DNA from: Aliiglaciecola sp. CAU 1673
Lineage (GTDB): Bacteria > Pseudomonadota > Gammaproteobacteria > Enterobacterales > Alteromonadaceae
DNA length: 64,000 bases
Assembly (NCBI RefSeq): GCF_029223185.1
Contig: NZ_JARHUG010000005.1
Coordinates: forward strand, 124,001-188,000
Direction of reading: 5' to 3'
Shown: in pieces, positions 18,915 through 29,295 of the stretch
How positions within the stretch are numbered: position 1 is the stretch's first letter
How the letters are laid out: each line of letters opens with the position of its first letter
Notes under the pieces: generated by a model
Told to the model about the DNA's origin: nothing
Databases searched by the model: none
What the model saw: only the letters and a program-made list of their open reading frames with translations
Program-made: the position numbers and the translations under genes

Positions 18915-20570
18915 TTATTTCGTTTCAACAACCATAGAGAGGCCGCGACCACTGCTTTCCGATGCCGCAGCAAGCGCGCCGTCGGCATCACGCACGATAA
19001 CCTGTAAGTCACCGAAGCGACGGGCGTCCAAGGTATAACCCATTTTTACCAGGCCATCCTGAACGGTTTTATCCAGCTTGGGATGATGGCGAATGGTGTT
19101 TTTGGGCAGCAACTGATGATGCACTCTGGGCGCATCCACCAGCGATTGCGCATCCATATTGAATAACACACGGTTAAGGATGGACTGATAAACGGAGCTG
19201 ATGATGGTGGTACCTCCCGGTGAACCGGTAACCATCTGTACCTGACCGTTTTTAATCAACAAGGTAGGGGTCATAGAGGAAAGCATACGTTTACCGGGGG
19301 CAATGGCATTCGCATCTTTACCCACCGCGCCGAAATAGTTGGGTACGCCGGGTTTGGCACTGAAGTCATCCATTTCGTCGTTAAGCAGGAAACCCGCACC
19401 TTCCACCACCATGCCGCTGCCAAAAGACAGGTTCAGGGTGGTGGTGGTCGCCACCGCATTGCCCCATTTGTCCACCACCGAGTAGTGAGTGGTGTTTTCG
19501 CTCTCTTGCAACCCCGGCTTTATGGCCTCGGTCTCAGAAATCTTGATGGGATTGATCAGTTTGGCGCGCTCTGCCAGATAGGCATCATCCAGTAATTTCT
19601 GCACCGGCACAGGATAAAAGTCCGGATCGCCCATATATTCAGCGCGATCGGCAAAGGCAGGTTTAGCCAATTCAGCCAGTAAATGCACATAGCGGGTAGA
19701 GTTATGCGCCACATCTTCCAGGCAATCGATCTTGTCACTGAGCATCGCCAGCATTTGCAGCAGTACCAAGCCACCTGAACTTGGCGGCGGTGCCGATACC
19801 ACCTCATAGCTGCGCCAAGACTTTTGCAGCGGCGTACGCCATTGTGCCTGATATTGCTTTAAGTCTTCTTTGCTTATCAATCCGCCGTGGTGTTGCATAA
19901 AGCTGACAAGCTTATCGGCTGTCTCTCCCTCATAGAAATCCTTGGGTCCTTGTTTGGCAATGCGTGTCAATGTGGCTGCCAGTTCTGGTTGTTTAAACCG
20001 TTGTCCGCCTGTGAGTGCTGCAAAATATTTGGCGAAGTTGCGGCCATGGGGGGCCGCTTCAATTTCATCCAGATATTCCTGCACATAAGCCTGCAATTTT
20101 TTGTGCGGAATAAAGCCGTTCTCCGCCAATTCGATAGCGGGTTGCACCAAGCGTTCCCAGGGTAAACTGCCGTACTTTTGATGGGCTTGCCATAATCCCA
20201 TCACCGAGCCAGGCACACCGGAAGCAAGAATGCCGTAGAGTGGCTTTTCGGTTTGCACCTCGCCCTTGTCATCCAAATACATATCCCGATGGGCTTTTTG
20301 CGGGGCTTTTTCACGATAATCGAGGAAATCGGTTTTGTTGTTCTGATAAAACAACATAAAGCCACCACCGCCGAGGTTGCCTGCTTCAGGTAAAGTCACC
20401 GCCAGTACAAAACCGGCGGTAATAGAAGCATCCACAGCGTTTCCGCCCTCTTCCAATACCTTGGCTGCCGCTTTAGCACTATAGCTGTCTGGCATGGCCA
20501 CAGCAGCTTGACCGGCGACAACCGAAAACGACCAACATATCGAGATAAAGAGGACGAGCAGACGGGACAT
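18915..20570 (-). CDS. ggt: Gamma-glutamyltransferase
   Basis: A periplasmic Ntn-hydrolase that cleaves or transfers the gamma-glutamyl group of glutathione and related compounds. The 551-residue precursor has a signal peptide (VLFISICWSFSVVAG) and is expected to cut itself into large and small subunits before the catalytic Thr of the ENTTHYSVVD segment (about residue 359). Other family marks are GNAVDASITAGFVLAVTLPEAGNLGGGGF, SAPPPSSGG, NDEMDDFSAKPG, RMLSSMTPT and GSPGG, given as separate landmarks. All key residues are present. It lies between fxsA and groES on the same strand; a heat-shock promoter intervenes before groES. Confidence 0.96.
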   Translation of the reverse strand: MSRLLVLFISICWSFSVVAGQAAVAMPDSYSAKAAAKVLEEGGNAVDASITAGFVLAVTLPEAGNLGGGGFMLFYQNNKTDFLDYREKAPQKAHRDMYLDDKGEVQTEKPLYGILASGVPGSVMGLWQAHQKYGSLPWERLVQPAIELAENGFIPHKKLQAYVQEYLDEIEAAPHGRNFAKYFAALTGGQRFKQPELAATLTRIAKQGPKDFYEGETADKLVSFMQHHGGLISKEDLKQYQAQWRTPLQKSWRSYEVVSAPPPSSGGLVLLQMLAMLSDKIDCLEDVAHNSTRYVHLLAELAKPAFADRAEYMGDPDFYPVPVQKLLDDAYLAERAKLINPIKISETEAIKPGLQESENTTHYSVVDKWGNAVATTTTLNLSFGSGMVVEGAGFLLNDEMDDFSAKPGVPNYFGAVGKDANAIAPGKRMLSSMTPTLLIKNGQVQMVTGSPGGTTIISSVYQSILNRVLFNMDAQSLVDAPRVHHQLLPKNTIRHHPKLDKTVQDGLVKMGYTLDARRFGDLQVIVRDADGALAAASESSGRGLSMVVETK

Positions 20571-20639
20571 AGATTTCCTTGGCGAGCAGAGCGTATTTTT
20601 CTACGTTAACTAAGTCATTCGCGAAGAACAAGCCAATCG

Positions 20640-21146
20640 CTAGCGCGGGGGCAACTGCGATGGAGGCTCATCATCCTTGTCATCACGGCCGTTTTTTACT
20701 TCAAACTGCCCCTCAAAGGTGCGGTGGCTGTCGCCGGCGCGAGACTGATATACATGCTCGCCATAACGTACCGAGGCCGATTGCACTACCTGAAGTTGCA
20801 TTTTTGACAACAGTGCTCTGGCCAACAAAGGACGGGTAACAGGCAATACCAGCAAAAAGCCGAAAGCGTCTGTGACAAAACCTGGCGTGACCAGCAATAC
20901 CCCAGCTATCAACAACAACATACCTTCTGCCATTTGCTGACCCGGCACTTCGCCCATATCCATCCGTCGCCTTGCTTCAAACAATGTGCTCATCCCCTGA
21001 TGACGGACCAATGCAGCACCGATAAAAGCAGTCAACAAGATAAGGCCGATCGTTTCCCAGCCACCGATGCGCTCTCCCACTTCCAACAGCAGGGCAATCT
21101 CCGCGATGGGTATCAGCACAAACAATAAAAACAAAATTTTCCCCAT
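20640..21146 (-). CDS. fxsA: FxsA family membrane protein
   Basis: A 168-residue inner-membrane protein of the FxsA family, whose E. coli member affects exclusion of phage T7 by the F plasmid and lies next to groESL, as here. The N-terminus has the hydrophobic FLLFVLIPIAEIALLLEVG segment, followed by GLILLTAFIGAALVRHQG, and LLLIAGVLLVTPGFVTDAFGF around residues 77-97, which gives about three or four helices. The polar C-terminus is rich in charged residues and ends PPR. It lies 69 bp before ggt and is divergent from cutA. Confidence 0.93.
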   Translation of the reverse strand: MGKILFLLFVLIPIAEIALLLEVGERIGGWETIGLILLTAFIGAALVRHQGMSTLFEARRRMDMGEVPGQQMAEGMLLLIAGVLLVTPGFVTDAFGFLLVLPVTRPLLARALLSKMQLQVVQSASVRYGEHVYQSRAGDSHRTFEGQFEVKNGRDDKDDEPPSQLPPR

Positions 21147-21311
21147 TTAACAGGGTCTCCCACAATAGCGAAGTTCATATACCTATTAGTTTGGGCCAAT
21201 ATAGCAATCCCAAGGCTATTAGTGTTACAAAGTGCAACGCCAGTAGCCACTTTTAGCTCTGCGATGTGCGGGGCCAACGAAAGAAAATCTAGCCTGTTGA
21301 GGTCTTAGCTC

Positions 21312-21629
21312 ATGCCCGAACATTGTCTGATTCTGTGCACTAGTCCAAATCAGGAGATTGCCCGTATCATTGCCGCCAAAGCACTGGAGAAGAAGTTGGC
21401 TGCCTGCATTAATCTGATCCCCGGGCTGGAATCCTGGTACGTATGGCAAGGGCAGGTGCAACAAGATGCAGAAGTGCAGATGTTGTTTAAAACCCAAAAA
21501 AATCTGGCAGATGCATTATATAAGTTGGTGTTAAGCCTGCACCCTTATGATGTGCCGGAGTGGCTGGTACTGGATATTGCCGGCGGTGGTCAGGATTATT
21601 TGAATTGGATTACAAGTTGTACAAAATGA
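21312..21629 (+). CDS. cutA: Divalent-cation tolerance protein CutA
   Basis: A small trimeric ferredoxin-like protein of 105 residues linked to copper tolerance. Typical segments are AAKALEKKLAACINLIPG with the conserved Cys, ESWYVWQGQVQQDAEVQMLFKT, LHPYDVPEWLVLDI and the C-terminal YLNWI. Its stop overlaps the dsbD start codon (ATGA at 21626-21629), so the two are translationally coupled, an arrangement also known from E. coli. Confidence 0.96.
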   Translation: MPEHCLILCTSPNQEIARIIAAKALEKKLAACINLIPGLESWYVWQGQVQQDAEVQMLFKTQKNLADALYKLVLSLHPYDVPEWLVLDIAGGGQDYLNWITSCTK

Positions 21630-23437
21630 AATATATAAAAGCCCTATTGTTTTCCTTGTGTGTCTCTCTCTTTGCAGCCCTGCCTGGCTTCGCTCAGGAC
21701 CTGAATCAACTGTTCGGTGACGAGCCCGAATTCCTGCCAGTGGACCAAGCCTTTGTGTTTGACTTTAAACAAGATGGCAATCAACTGGTACTCAGTTGGA
21801 AGATTGCAGAGGGCTATTACCTTTACAAAAAACAATTTAAGACCGCACTGCAAGGCGTTGAATTAGGCGAACCTGAATTTCCACCAGCTAAGCAAATAGA
21901 GGACGAATATTTCGGCGTCTCTGATGTATTTTTTGACGCAGTGGATATTCAATATCCTATTCAGTGGTCGGAAAAAGATGGCGTCGTTAAGGTTCGTTAT
22001 CAGGGCTGCGCCGAGGCAGGCCTGTGTTATCCCGCCACGACCAAAGTGGTTTATCTGAATGAAGTGGCGGGTGCCAAGGGCAACGAATCGGCGCAAGCCA
22101 ACGCTTCTTCCGTCAGCGATATTGCGCACTCAGATACAGAACAAGAAGCATCGCTGCAATTCCGTCTCAATCAAATGCTCAGCGATCCCCAGCACAGTTT
22201 GCTGTTGATACTGGGGTTACTCTTTGTACTGGGTATTGGCCTGGGCTTTACGCCCTGTGTGTATCCCATGTATCCCATATTGTCGGCAATAGTCGTTGGG
22301 AAGGGACAAAACCTCACTCCACTGCGCGGCTTTAATTTGAGCTTTGCATACGTGCAAGGAATGGCACTGACCTACTCCTTGTTAGGGGTTCTGGTGGCGC
22401 TGTTTGGCATGCAATTGCAAAGTGCGTTGCAGCATCCCTATGTGTTGCTGGTCGTGATCCTGGTATTTGTGCTGTTGGCGCTTGTCATGTTTGGCCTGTG
22501 GGAACTGCAGCTACCCGCGAAATGGCAGGAGAAACTTAATCGCCTCTCCAACCAACAAAAGCGGGGCAACTATTGGGGCGTCTTCGTAATGGGCGCCTTG
22601 TCGGGATTGGTGGCATCGCCCTGCACTACTGCACCTCTTACCGGGGTGTTGCTGTTTATTGCCCAATCTGGTGATTTATCCCTGGGATTCCTGGCGCTCT
22701 ATGTGCTGGCCATGGGTATGGGTGCACCGCTGATTGCCTACGGCACATCCGGCGGCGCCTTGCTGCCAAAGGCTGGTGCTTGGATGAATATCATTAAGGT
22801 GACCTTTGGCTTCTTATTGCTCACGGCGGCCCTTTTCATCGTCGAACGTATGGTCGAAAACCTGTATACCAATCTCGCCTGGGCCGCAACCCTACTGGCC
22901 TTGTTCACCTACTACCAGATCATGAACCAGGAAAGCCAAACCAGCTTCTGGAAAGGCGTAAGAAGCATGCTGATATTCCTGGGCATGCTGATGTCTGCCA
23001 TGTGGGGTTACGGAAGAGTGGTAGCGGAGTTCCAGTCAGACACACCTGTCCAGGCGAGTAATAGCGCGCATCAGGTAAAATTTATGCGGGTCAAGGATTT
23101 GGCTGATTTTGAGCAAAAGCTGGGGGAAGCCAATGCTCAGGGCAAATCGGTAATGATAGATCTTTATGCGGACTGGTGTGTGGCCTGCAAGGAGTTTGAA
23201 AAATACACTTTTCCTGATCCGGCTGTGAAACAGGAGCTGTCTAATACTGTGCTGATGCAGATTGATCTTACCGACAACACACCACAAAGCCTGGAGTTTC
23301 AGGAGACCTTCGCCATACTCGGCTTGCCCACTATCCTGTTCTTCGATGCCGCAGGCAATGAGCTGGCGTCAGCACGGGTAACTGGATTTATGAAGGCCGA
23401 CAAGTTCGCCCAGCACTTAGCCACTTTGCCGCTCTAA
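21626..23437 (+). CDS. dsbD: Thiol:disulfide interchange protein DsbD
   Basis: Carries electrons from cytoplasmic thioredoxin through the inner membrane to periplasmic isomerases and cytochrome-maturation proteins. The 603-residue protein has a signal peptide, the N-terminal alpha domain with the redox pair in GCAEAGLC, a central domain of about eight helices with the buried Cys of LGFTPCVYP and ASPCTTAPL, and a C-terminal thioredoxin-like gamma domain with WCVACK. All six catalytic Cys are present. The ATG overlaps the cutA stop. The last 21 bp overlap the end of the convergent 1520-residue sensor gene. Confidence 0.97.
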   Translation: MKYIKALLFSLCVSLFAALPGFAQDLNQLFGDEPEFLPVDQAFVFDFKQDGNQLVLSWKIAEGYYLYKKQFKTALQGVELGEPEFPPAKQIEDEYFGVSDVFFDAVDIQYPIQWSEKDGVVKVRYQGCAEAGLCYPATTKVVYLNEVAGAKGNESAQANASSVSDIAHSDTEQEASLQFRLNQMLSDPQHSLLLILGLLFVLGIGLGFTPCVYPMYPILSAIVVGKGQNLTPLRGFNLSFAYVQGMALTYSLLGVLVALFGMQLQSALQHPYVLLVVILVFVLLALVMFGLWELQLPAKWQEKLNRLSNQQKRGNYWGVFVMGALSGLVASPCTTAPLTGVLLFIAQSGDLSLGFLALYVLAMGMGAPLIAYGTSGGALLPKAGAWMNIIKVTFGFLLLTAALFIVERMVENLYTNLAWAATLLALFTYYQIMNQESQTSFWKGVRSMLIFLGMLMSAMWGYGRVVAEFQSDTPVQASNSAHQVKFMRVKDLADFEQKLGEANAQGKSVMIDLYADWCVACKEFEKYTFPDPAVKQELSNTVLMQIDLTDNTPQSLEFQETFAILGLPTILFFDAAGNELASARVTGFMKADKFAQHLATLPL

Positions 23438-26400
23438 CTGGTTGTTAATAATCTCTCTCCAATCACACTCCAGCAGCGAACGAACATCGCCTGCTGGGGC
23501 GGGGCGGGAGTAAAGATAACCCTGCTGCTTGCTGCAGCCTTGATCCAATAGGAAGCGGGCCTGCTCAGCTGTCTCAATACCCTCCGCCACACATTCCATA
23601 CCCAGGCTCCGGGCCATCAGCATCATGGTGATAATGATGGCCTCATCGTTCTTGTCGATGCCGATATCATGCACAAAGCTTTGATCGATTTTAATGATGT
23701 CGATAGGAAAGGCCTTAAGGTACTTAAGCGACGAATAACCGGTCCCGAAATCATCCAACGCAAAGCGCAGGCCGCTTTCATACAAGCTCTCCATGCACTG
23801 ACGCGCCGATTCATGATCGTGCATCAACGCGCCTTCCGTAATTTCCAGCTTTAAGGCTGAAGGCGGCAATCGGTGACGATGCAGTATAGAGGTGATCTCC
23901 TCTACGGAGATCCCCAATTCAAAATGTCTGGCGCTGATATTCACCGACAGGAAAGGTGACCAGCCCGCTGTATGCCAGGCAGCCAAATCTTCGGCAGCAC
24001 GCTCCATGGCCTGCCAGGTCAGCGGCACTATTAATCCCAACTCTTCCGCCAAGGGAATAAATTCCCCGGGCGAAACAAATTTTCCATCCGGGAACCAGCG
24101 CAACAACAACTCGAATCCCAGGGTTTGCCCACTGTCCAAATCAATAATCGGCTGGTAGTAGTTTACAAATTCATTGCGCTTAAGGGCCTGTTTCAGGCGA
24201 TTTTCCATACCCACTTTAGCCAGTGCTTGTTGGTTCATGGCCTCGGTGAAATATTGATAGCGGTTACGACCACCACCTTTAGCGTGATACATGGCAATAT
24301 CGGCGAACTTAAGTAAGTCGCTGGCTTCATCGGCATCATCGGGATATACCGCGATACCCACGCTGGCAGACACTCCCACTTGGTTATTGCCAATCTGGAT
24401 AGGCTGATCTACTTCGCTGATGATCTTGGCTGCCAGGGCACTGAGATCCAGCTCATCCACAAAATCTTCAATCACAACCAGAAACTCATCCCCGCCGAGA
24501 CGCCCGACCGTATCATCTACCCGCAGAGCGGATTTAAGACGGCTGGCGACATCCAGCAACAATTGATCTCCGGCATCGTGACCCAAGGTGTCGTTGACCT
24601 GCTTAAACTTATCCAAGTCAATAAAGAACACAGCCAATTTGGTGCGGCGGCGAGTGGCATGTTCAATACCATGCTGGATCCGATCTAGCAGCAAGTTGCG
24701 GTTGGGTAAGCCGGTCAGGCTGTCATAATTGGCCATCTGCTTCAGCACCCGCTGCGCGGCTTTCTGTTCGCTGATATCGGTCATCACGGCAATGAAATAA
24801 TCGATGGCGTTCTGCTCGTTGGCAACCGCATTAATCTTGATCATCAGATGGTGCAGGCGGCTGTCATTACCCAGCACCTCCTCTTCACCGCGCCAATGCT
24901 CTCCGGGATTCAAGGCCATCATTTTTTCCTGATAAGCCTCAATGGCATCCTTAGTAAAACGTCTGCGCAGCTGCGCAGGCAGTTCCTGTTCAGGATCTAA
25001 GCCCAGGGATTCACAGCAAGCCTGATTGGCAGCAATCGGCAAAGCATCGGCGTTAAAGATCAATACCCAGTCACGGGTGTGGCGGAAGGCTTCGCCAAAT
25101 AATCTGGCTTTTTCTTCGCTGACCCGATTTTGCGTAATGTTAGTGAAGGTACCGCTTACGGCCAGAATCTGTCCGTCTTGATCGCGATCAACCACTCTTC
25201 CAAGATCGCGATACCAGTTCCAGGCATCGTCTTGTCCTTTCAAGCGATAGCTGACATCCAGGCTCTCCTGCTGGCCGCTGATAAACCTGGACCAGTCCGC
25301 CTCAAACGCCGTTCTGTCCAACGGATGAATCCTGGCAATAAAATCGTCAAAATTAATCTTTTCCTGATCACCATAGCCTAATTCGTCCTTGAGTCTGGGC
25401 TGGTACATATTGTTGCTATCTGCCTGCCAGTCCCAGATACCGCTATTACCACCCCGAAGCGCTAATTGCAGTCTTCTTTCACTGGTTTTTAATTCTATAT
25501 GGGCTTCCAGCAGTTCCTCTTCTTGCTGACGCTTCTTATGTCGCCATAACCACGCAAGGGACAGAACCATGAAACCATAAAAGGTGTAAGCCAACGGAGA
25601 GTTCCAAGGTGCATACTTGACCCGGATATCCAGTCGTGCGGGTTCACTCTGCAAACCGGAGATAGGATCGGTGGCCGTCACCTCAAAGTGATACAAGCCT
25701 GGATTAAGTTTGGGCACCGCGACTTCGTTACGGGTGCTGGGCGGAAAGGAGATATTGCTCTTACCCATGAATTGGTAACGATACTGAGTTTGCGCCAACA
25801 TACCGTATTGCAGGGTAGAGAACTTAATGGTCAGCCCCACATCATCGTGATCGAGCAGGATCTCGGTATTTTCTATATTACCAAAGGGCATACCATTGGG
25901 TTTGGTGGACACCTCTACCTCAGTGATCACCGCCTTGGGTTTCCTCAGCTCTTTGTCCAACAGGCTAGCCGGATCAAAAATCGTCACACCTTTCATTGAG
26001 CCGTAAGCAAATCGACCATCAGCCAGACGCGCGTACGACATGGAGTTGAATTCATTGGTCGCCAGACCGTCTTTGTCGGTAAAACGTTGAAAATGATGGG
26101 TTTCCAAATCCATGCGCAACAATCCTGCATGGCTACTCATCCACATGTTGCCCAGACCATCTAGCTGCAAGCCATAGATGTAATTGGACGGCAACAGGTT
26201 GCCGCGATCGAAGAAAAACCTCGTCTCCAGGGTTTTCACATCAAGACCGTATAAACCCAGGGTTGAGTAGGCCACCCAAAGTATGCCGTGATCATCCAGT
26301 AAAGGTGGCTCAGGAGTCATATTGTATTGCCCCTGCGCTCCTTCTACCTGGTGTATTCTTTTGACTTGTTGTTGCTTAGTGTTATAGGCCCACATTTCCC

Positions 26401-27979
26401 CTGCCATACCTACCAGCAGGCTGTCAGGGTCAGTAGGAAGAAAACCAATAAAACCATTAGATAAAGCAGTTGAAAGTGCGCTATTCAGAACGTCGATGGA
26501 GACAAGTTCGCCGCTTTTTACTTCATAGCGGAAAAAGCCCCTTGCGTGAGCAAACCAGAGGTTGCCTTCATCATCTTTAATGACACCATACAAATAACCT
26601 TTGAGGATATTTTGTACATCGGGGGTAGCTGCTAAAGGCTCACTCACTTCGCCGGTAGCCTTGTTAAAAAGCTTAAGGCCTGTATCCGCCACTAACCAAA
26701 GATAACCCTCGCCAGCATGAAGCAAACCGTTGACCCCATACTCTTCATAGTTGCCATCTTCCTGCCCCTTTACCAGATACTGTGTGACGTTGTCTGTCGC
26801 AACATCGTAAAGGTTTAAGCCATTTTGAGTACCAATCCACAGCTTGCCGTCCTTATCACATCGAAGTTTCCAAACGGTGTCTTGGCTGAGCCGCCGATTG
26901 GGGCGGGAATTAATATGTAAATTGACAAAATTTGCAGAAATAGGAGACCACATAAAGACACCATCGGCCTTACTCGCCAGCCAGAGGTTGCCCTGACTAT
27001 CCCACAGCATCTTCTTTATATCGTCATCTGAGACTGGGTAATGGGAGTCCTTCAGTTGCAACAAGTGTGTGGCGGTTTCCTTAGCCACATCGTAACGAAA
27101 AAGACCAATATCCGTTGCCAGCAGTAAATTGTTGTCGTCGGGTAAGATTTGCCAGATATTGCGAATCACTTTTTTACCGGCAAAAGGCGCATCTTTTGCC
27201 AGCTCTAAGTGCTGCTTAAGCTGTTCTGCTGTCAAATGAAACAAACCACCAACAGCGCCAATCCAAAGCCCACCTGACTTGTCGAGATAAAAGGCTTTTA
27301 CATTACGGCTGTCAACCCACTGCTCCGGATTTTCCAGAAAGGCCATTTGGGTAAAACTGTTGGTCTTTGTATCAACAATAAACAAGCCCTCTGAAGACCC
27401 CACCAACAGATACTCGTTCAGAGGTTGAATTGCACGGATGATGTTGCGTCCTAGTCGCAGATCACGAGGTAGAGTGAAAACGATCTCATAACTACCCTGC
27501 CTTGGGTCGTACAGTAGCACCTCATAATCCGTCGCCACCCATAGCTTATGAGAGGATTCAGCTATTACATCAACAATGCCCTGAGGTACCTCTTCATCTT
27601 CTGGAGAGTAACGCAGCAAATGCTGCTGCAATTGCCCACTTTTGGGATCGAACTCGAGCAGCCCCTTGCTCATGGTTCCAATCCAAATGGTCCCAGAAGG
27701 CCCTTTAGTCAGGCTTTGGATAATGCTTTCGGCGATATTGATTTCGGTGTTGTTGATTTGCCTGATGTTGTAACCATCGAAACGGTTCAGCCCACCTTCA
27801 GTGCCTATCCACAGAAATCCCTGATCATCTTCCAACAAAGCATTTACAGTGCTTTGTGACAGGCCTTCTTCTGAAGACACCCGGCGCAGTTTGGGATCGT
27901 CGAACTCCGGCATAGCAACAGCTGCCGACATGTAGCAACAGGTAAGGAGTAGCCAATAGATAGCGGTAAGGTACTTCAT
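23417..27979 (-). CDS. Propeller-sensor/PAS/GGDEF/EAL c-di-GMP protein
   Basis: A 1520-residue membrane protein that senses an extracytoplasmic signal and makes or breaks c-di-GMP. It has an N-terminal signal peptide, about 14 two-component-regulator propeller repeats (residues about 30-700; LWIGT or LWLAS motifs), a Y_Y_Y domain, one membrane helix (about 800), a PAS/PAC pair (about 835-1080), GGDEF (RLGGDEF, about 1160) and EAL (GFELLLRW, about 1290, with NIS, EITE, DDFGTGYSS about 1410, KIDQSF and AEGIE). Both catalytic sites look intact except ELL for EAL. It is transcribed alone; the 370 bp upstream hold its promoter and that of aroQ. Confidence 0.94.
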   Translation of the reverse strand: MKYLTAIYWLLLTCCYMSAAVAMPEFDDPKLRRVSSEEGLSQSTVNALLEDDQGFLWIGTEGGLNRFDGYNIRQINNTEINIAESIIQSLTKGPSGTIWIGTMSKGLLEFDPKSGQLQQHLLRYSPEDEEVPQGIVDVIAESSHKLWVATDYEVLLYDPRQGSYEIVFTLPRDLRLGRNIIRAIQPLNEYLLVGSSEGLFIVDTKTNSFTQMAFLENPEQWVDSRNVKAFYLDKSGGLWIGAVGGLFHLTAEQLKQHLELAKDAPFAGKKVIRNIWQILPDDNNLLLATDIGLFRYDVAKETATHLLQLKDSHYPVSDDDIKKMLWDSQGNLWLASKADGVFMWSPISANFVNLHINSRPNRRLSQDTVWKLRCDKDGKLWIGTQNGLNLYDVATDNVTQYLVKGQEDGNYEEYGVNGLLHAGEGYLWLVADTGLKLFNKATGEVSEPLAATPDVQNILKGYLYGVIKDDEGNLWFAHARGFFRYEVKSGELVSIDVLNSALSTALSNGFIGFLPTDPDSLLVGMAGEMWAYNTKQQQVKRIHQVEGAQGQYNMTPEPPLLDDHGILWVAYSTLGLYGLDVKTLETRFFFDRGNLLPSNYIYGLQLDGLGNMWMSSHAGLLRMDLETHHFQRFTDKDGLATNEFNSMSYARLADGRFAYGSMKGVTIFDPASLLDKELRKPKAVITEVEVSTKPNGMPFGNIENTEILLDHDDVGLTIKFSTLQYGMLAQTQYRYQFMGKSNISFPPSTRNEVAVPKLNPGLYHFEVTATDPISGLQSEPARLDIRVKYAPWNSPLAYTFYGFMVLSLAWLWRHKKRQQEEELLEAHIELKTSERRLQLALRGGNSGIWDWQADSNNMYQPRLKDELGYGDQEKINFDDFIARIHPLDRTAFEADWSRFISGQQESLDVSYRLKGQDDAWNWYRDLGRVVDRDQDGQILAVSGTFTNITQNRVSEEKARLFGEAFRHTRDWVLIFNADALPIAANQACCESLGLDPEQELPAQLRRRFTKDAIEAYQEKMMALNPGEHWRGEEEVLGNDSRLHHLMIKINAVANEQNAIDYFIAVMTDISEQKAAQRVLKQMANYDSLTGLPNRNLLLDRIQHGIEHATRRRTKLAVFFIDLDKFKQVNDTLGHDAGDQLLLDVASRLKSALRVDDTVGRLGGDEFLVVIEDFVDELDLSALAAKIISEVDQPIQIGNNQVGVSASVGIAVYPDDADEASDLLKFADIAMYHAKGGGRNRYQYFTEAMNQQALAKVGMENRLKQALKRNEFVNYYQPIIDLDSGQTLGFELLLRWFPDGKFVSPGEFIPLAEELGLIVPLTWQAMERAAEDLAAWHTAGWSPFLSVNISARHFELGISVEEITSILHRHRLPPSALKLEITEGALMHDHESARQCMESLYESGLRFALDDFGTGYSSLKYLKAFPIDIIKIDQSFVHDIGIDKNDEAIIITMMLMARSLGMECVAEGIETAEQARFLLDQGCSKQQGYLYSRPAPAGDVRSLLECDWREIINNQLERQSG

Positions 27980-28349
27980 GAATATCTGAGGTGCTCAGCT
28001 TCTCTGATTAGTCTTGGTATTCCTGGCTTGTCGGCAATAGACATAATCTTTTCAAGCCTATACAAAGGCCTCGAGTTTAGCATGCTTACATTGCGTAACA
28101 AGCATACTACTGAGTAAAAAAGTATCAGCAAAGTCAGAGCCTATCGTCCTGGCATGAACGTTTTTGAAAAATTGTCTCAAACGTCGCTGATAAGACCAGT
28201 ATTTTGCTGAGATTTAATCGCCACTATCTATAATAGCTAGCCAACTGACTAGTGAGCGGTTAATTTACGAGCAGCGGCCAGAAATAAAACTCGAAATCCT
28301 GCTATAAATAGATGAACATGGCTTTTTAGCCACAATTCGGCGCATTTTC
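27980..28349. promoter_or_regulatory. Divergent promoter region of the sensor and aroQ
   Basis: A 370-bp gap. It contains a perfect TATAAT at 28229-28234 on the plus strand with TTGCTG 19 bases upstream, a candidate aroQ promoter with long spacing, and a further TATAAA near 28303. No gene, tRNA or clear operator is seen. Confidence 0.35.
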
Positions 28350-28793
28350 GTGAACTTTTTATTACTAAATGGTCCCAACTTAAACTTGCTAGGCCGGCGT
28401 GAACCCCATATTTATGGGTACCAAAGCCTGCAGGATATTGTTGAGGGGCTGGAGAAGCAGGCTCAGGCTTTGGGTATTAACTTAAGCCACAAGCAATCCA
28501 ACGCAGAGCATGAGCTGATTGATGCTATTCAACAAGCCATGGGAGTGGTGGACTTTATTATTATCAACCCAGGTGCTTTTACCCATACCAGCATTGCCAT
28601 TCGTGATGCGCTCGCTGGCGTGGCGATCCCCTTTATTGAAGTGCATTTATCCAATGTGCATGCCAGGGAAGCCTTTCGCAAACACTCCTATTTGTCGGAT
28701 ATCGCCAAAGGCGTGATCTGTGGATTGGGCGCCCAAGGATACGAATTCGCTTTACAGGCAGCGCTGAAGTACTGCCAAGAACATCACAAATAG
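28350..28793 (+). CDS. aroQ: Type II 3-dehydroquinate dehydratase
   Basis: Third step of the shikimate pathway, dehydrating 3-dehydroquinate. The 147-residue protein begins at a GTG (28350) and has the type II marks [17 protein letters not shown] (catalytic Arg and Tyr), NPGAFTHTS (Asn and the His-containing loop) and [11 protein letters not shown] with the catalytic His, plus [11 protein letters not shown] near the end. It is 18 bp from accB, as in many gammaproteobacteria where aroQ-accB-accC form an operon. Confidence 0.97.
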   Translation: MNFLLLNGPNLNLLGRREPHIYGYQSLQDIVEGLEKQAQALGINLSHKQSNAEHELIDAIQQAMGVVDFIIINPGAFTHTSIAIRDALAGVAIPFIEVHLSNVHAREAFRKHSYLSDIAKGVICGLGAQGYEFALQAALKYCQEHHK

Positions 28794-28811
28794 AAACTAG
28801 AGAGAATAAAG

Positions 28812-29282
28812 ATGGATATTCGCAAAATTAAAAAATTGATTGAGTTGGTGGAAGAGTCGGGCATTGCTGAGTTGGAAATTACCGAAGGCGAAGAGTCGGT
28901 TCGTATTCACAGGGGCGGCAGCGCACCAATACAATACGCGCCTATGCCCATGCAATATGCCGCACCTGCACCGGCCCCGGCTGCTGCACCGGCCCCCGCT
29001 CCTGCAGCACAAGCTGCTGCACCGGCCAAAGCCAGTGAAGAGCCAAGCGGTCACATTGTGCGCTCCCCCATGGTTGGCACCTTCTACCGTGCATCGGCCC
29101 CAGGCTCGAAGAACTTCGTGGAAGTGGGCGACAAAGTCAGCGTTGGCGACACCCTTTGTATTGTCGAAGCGATGAAGATGATGAACCAAATCGAAGCAGA
29201 CAAGGCCGGCGTAGTGAAGCAAATCCTGGTAGAAAACCAGGAGCCAGTAGAGTTTGACCAGCCGCTGTTCGTAATTGAATAA
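28812..29282 (+). CDS. accB: Biotin carboxyl carrier protein AccB
   Basis: The carrier subunit of acetyl-CoA carboxylase in fatty-acid synthesis. The 156-residue protein has an N-terminal segment beginning [12 protein letters not shown], an Ala/Pro-rich flexible linker (about residues 45-75) and the biotinyl domain with EAMKMM, whose Lys (about 121) carries biotin. It is 13 bp before accC. Confidence 0.98.
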   Translation: MDIRKIKKLIELVEESGIAELEITEGEESVRIHRGGSAPIQYAPMPMQYAAPAPAPAAAPAPAPAAQAAAPAKASEEPSGHIVRSPMVGTFYRASAPGSKNFVEVGDKVSVGDTLCIVEAMKMMNQIEADKAGVVKQILVENQEPVEFDQPLFVIE

Positions 29283-29295
29283 ATAGGCCACCAAT

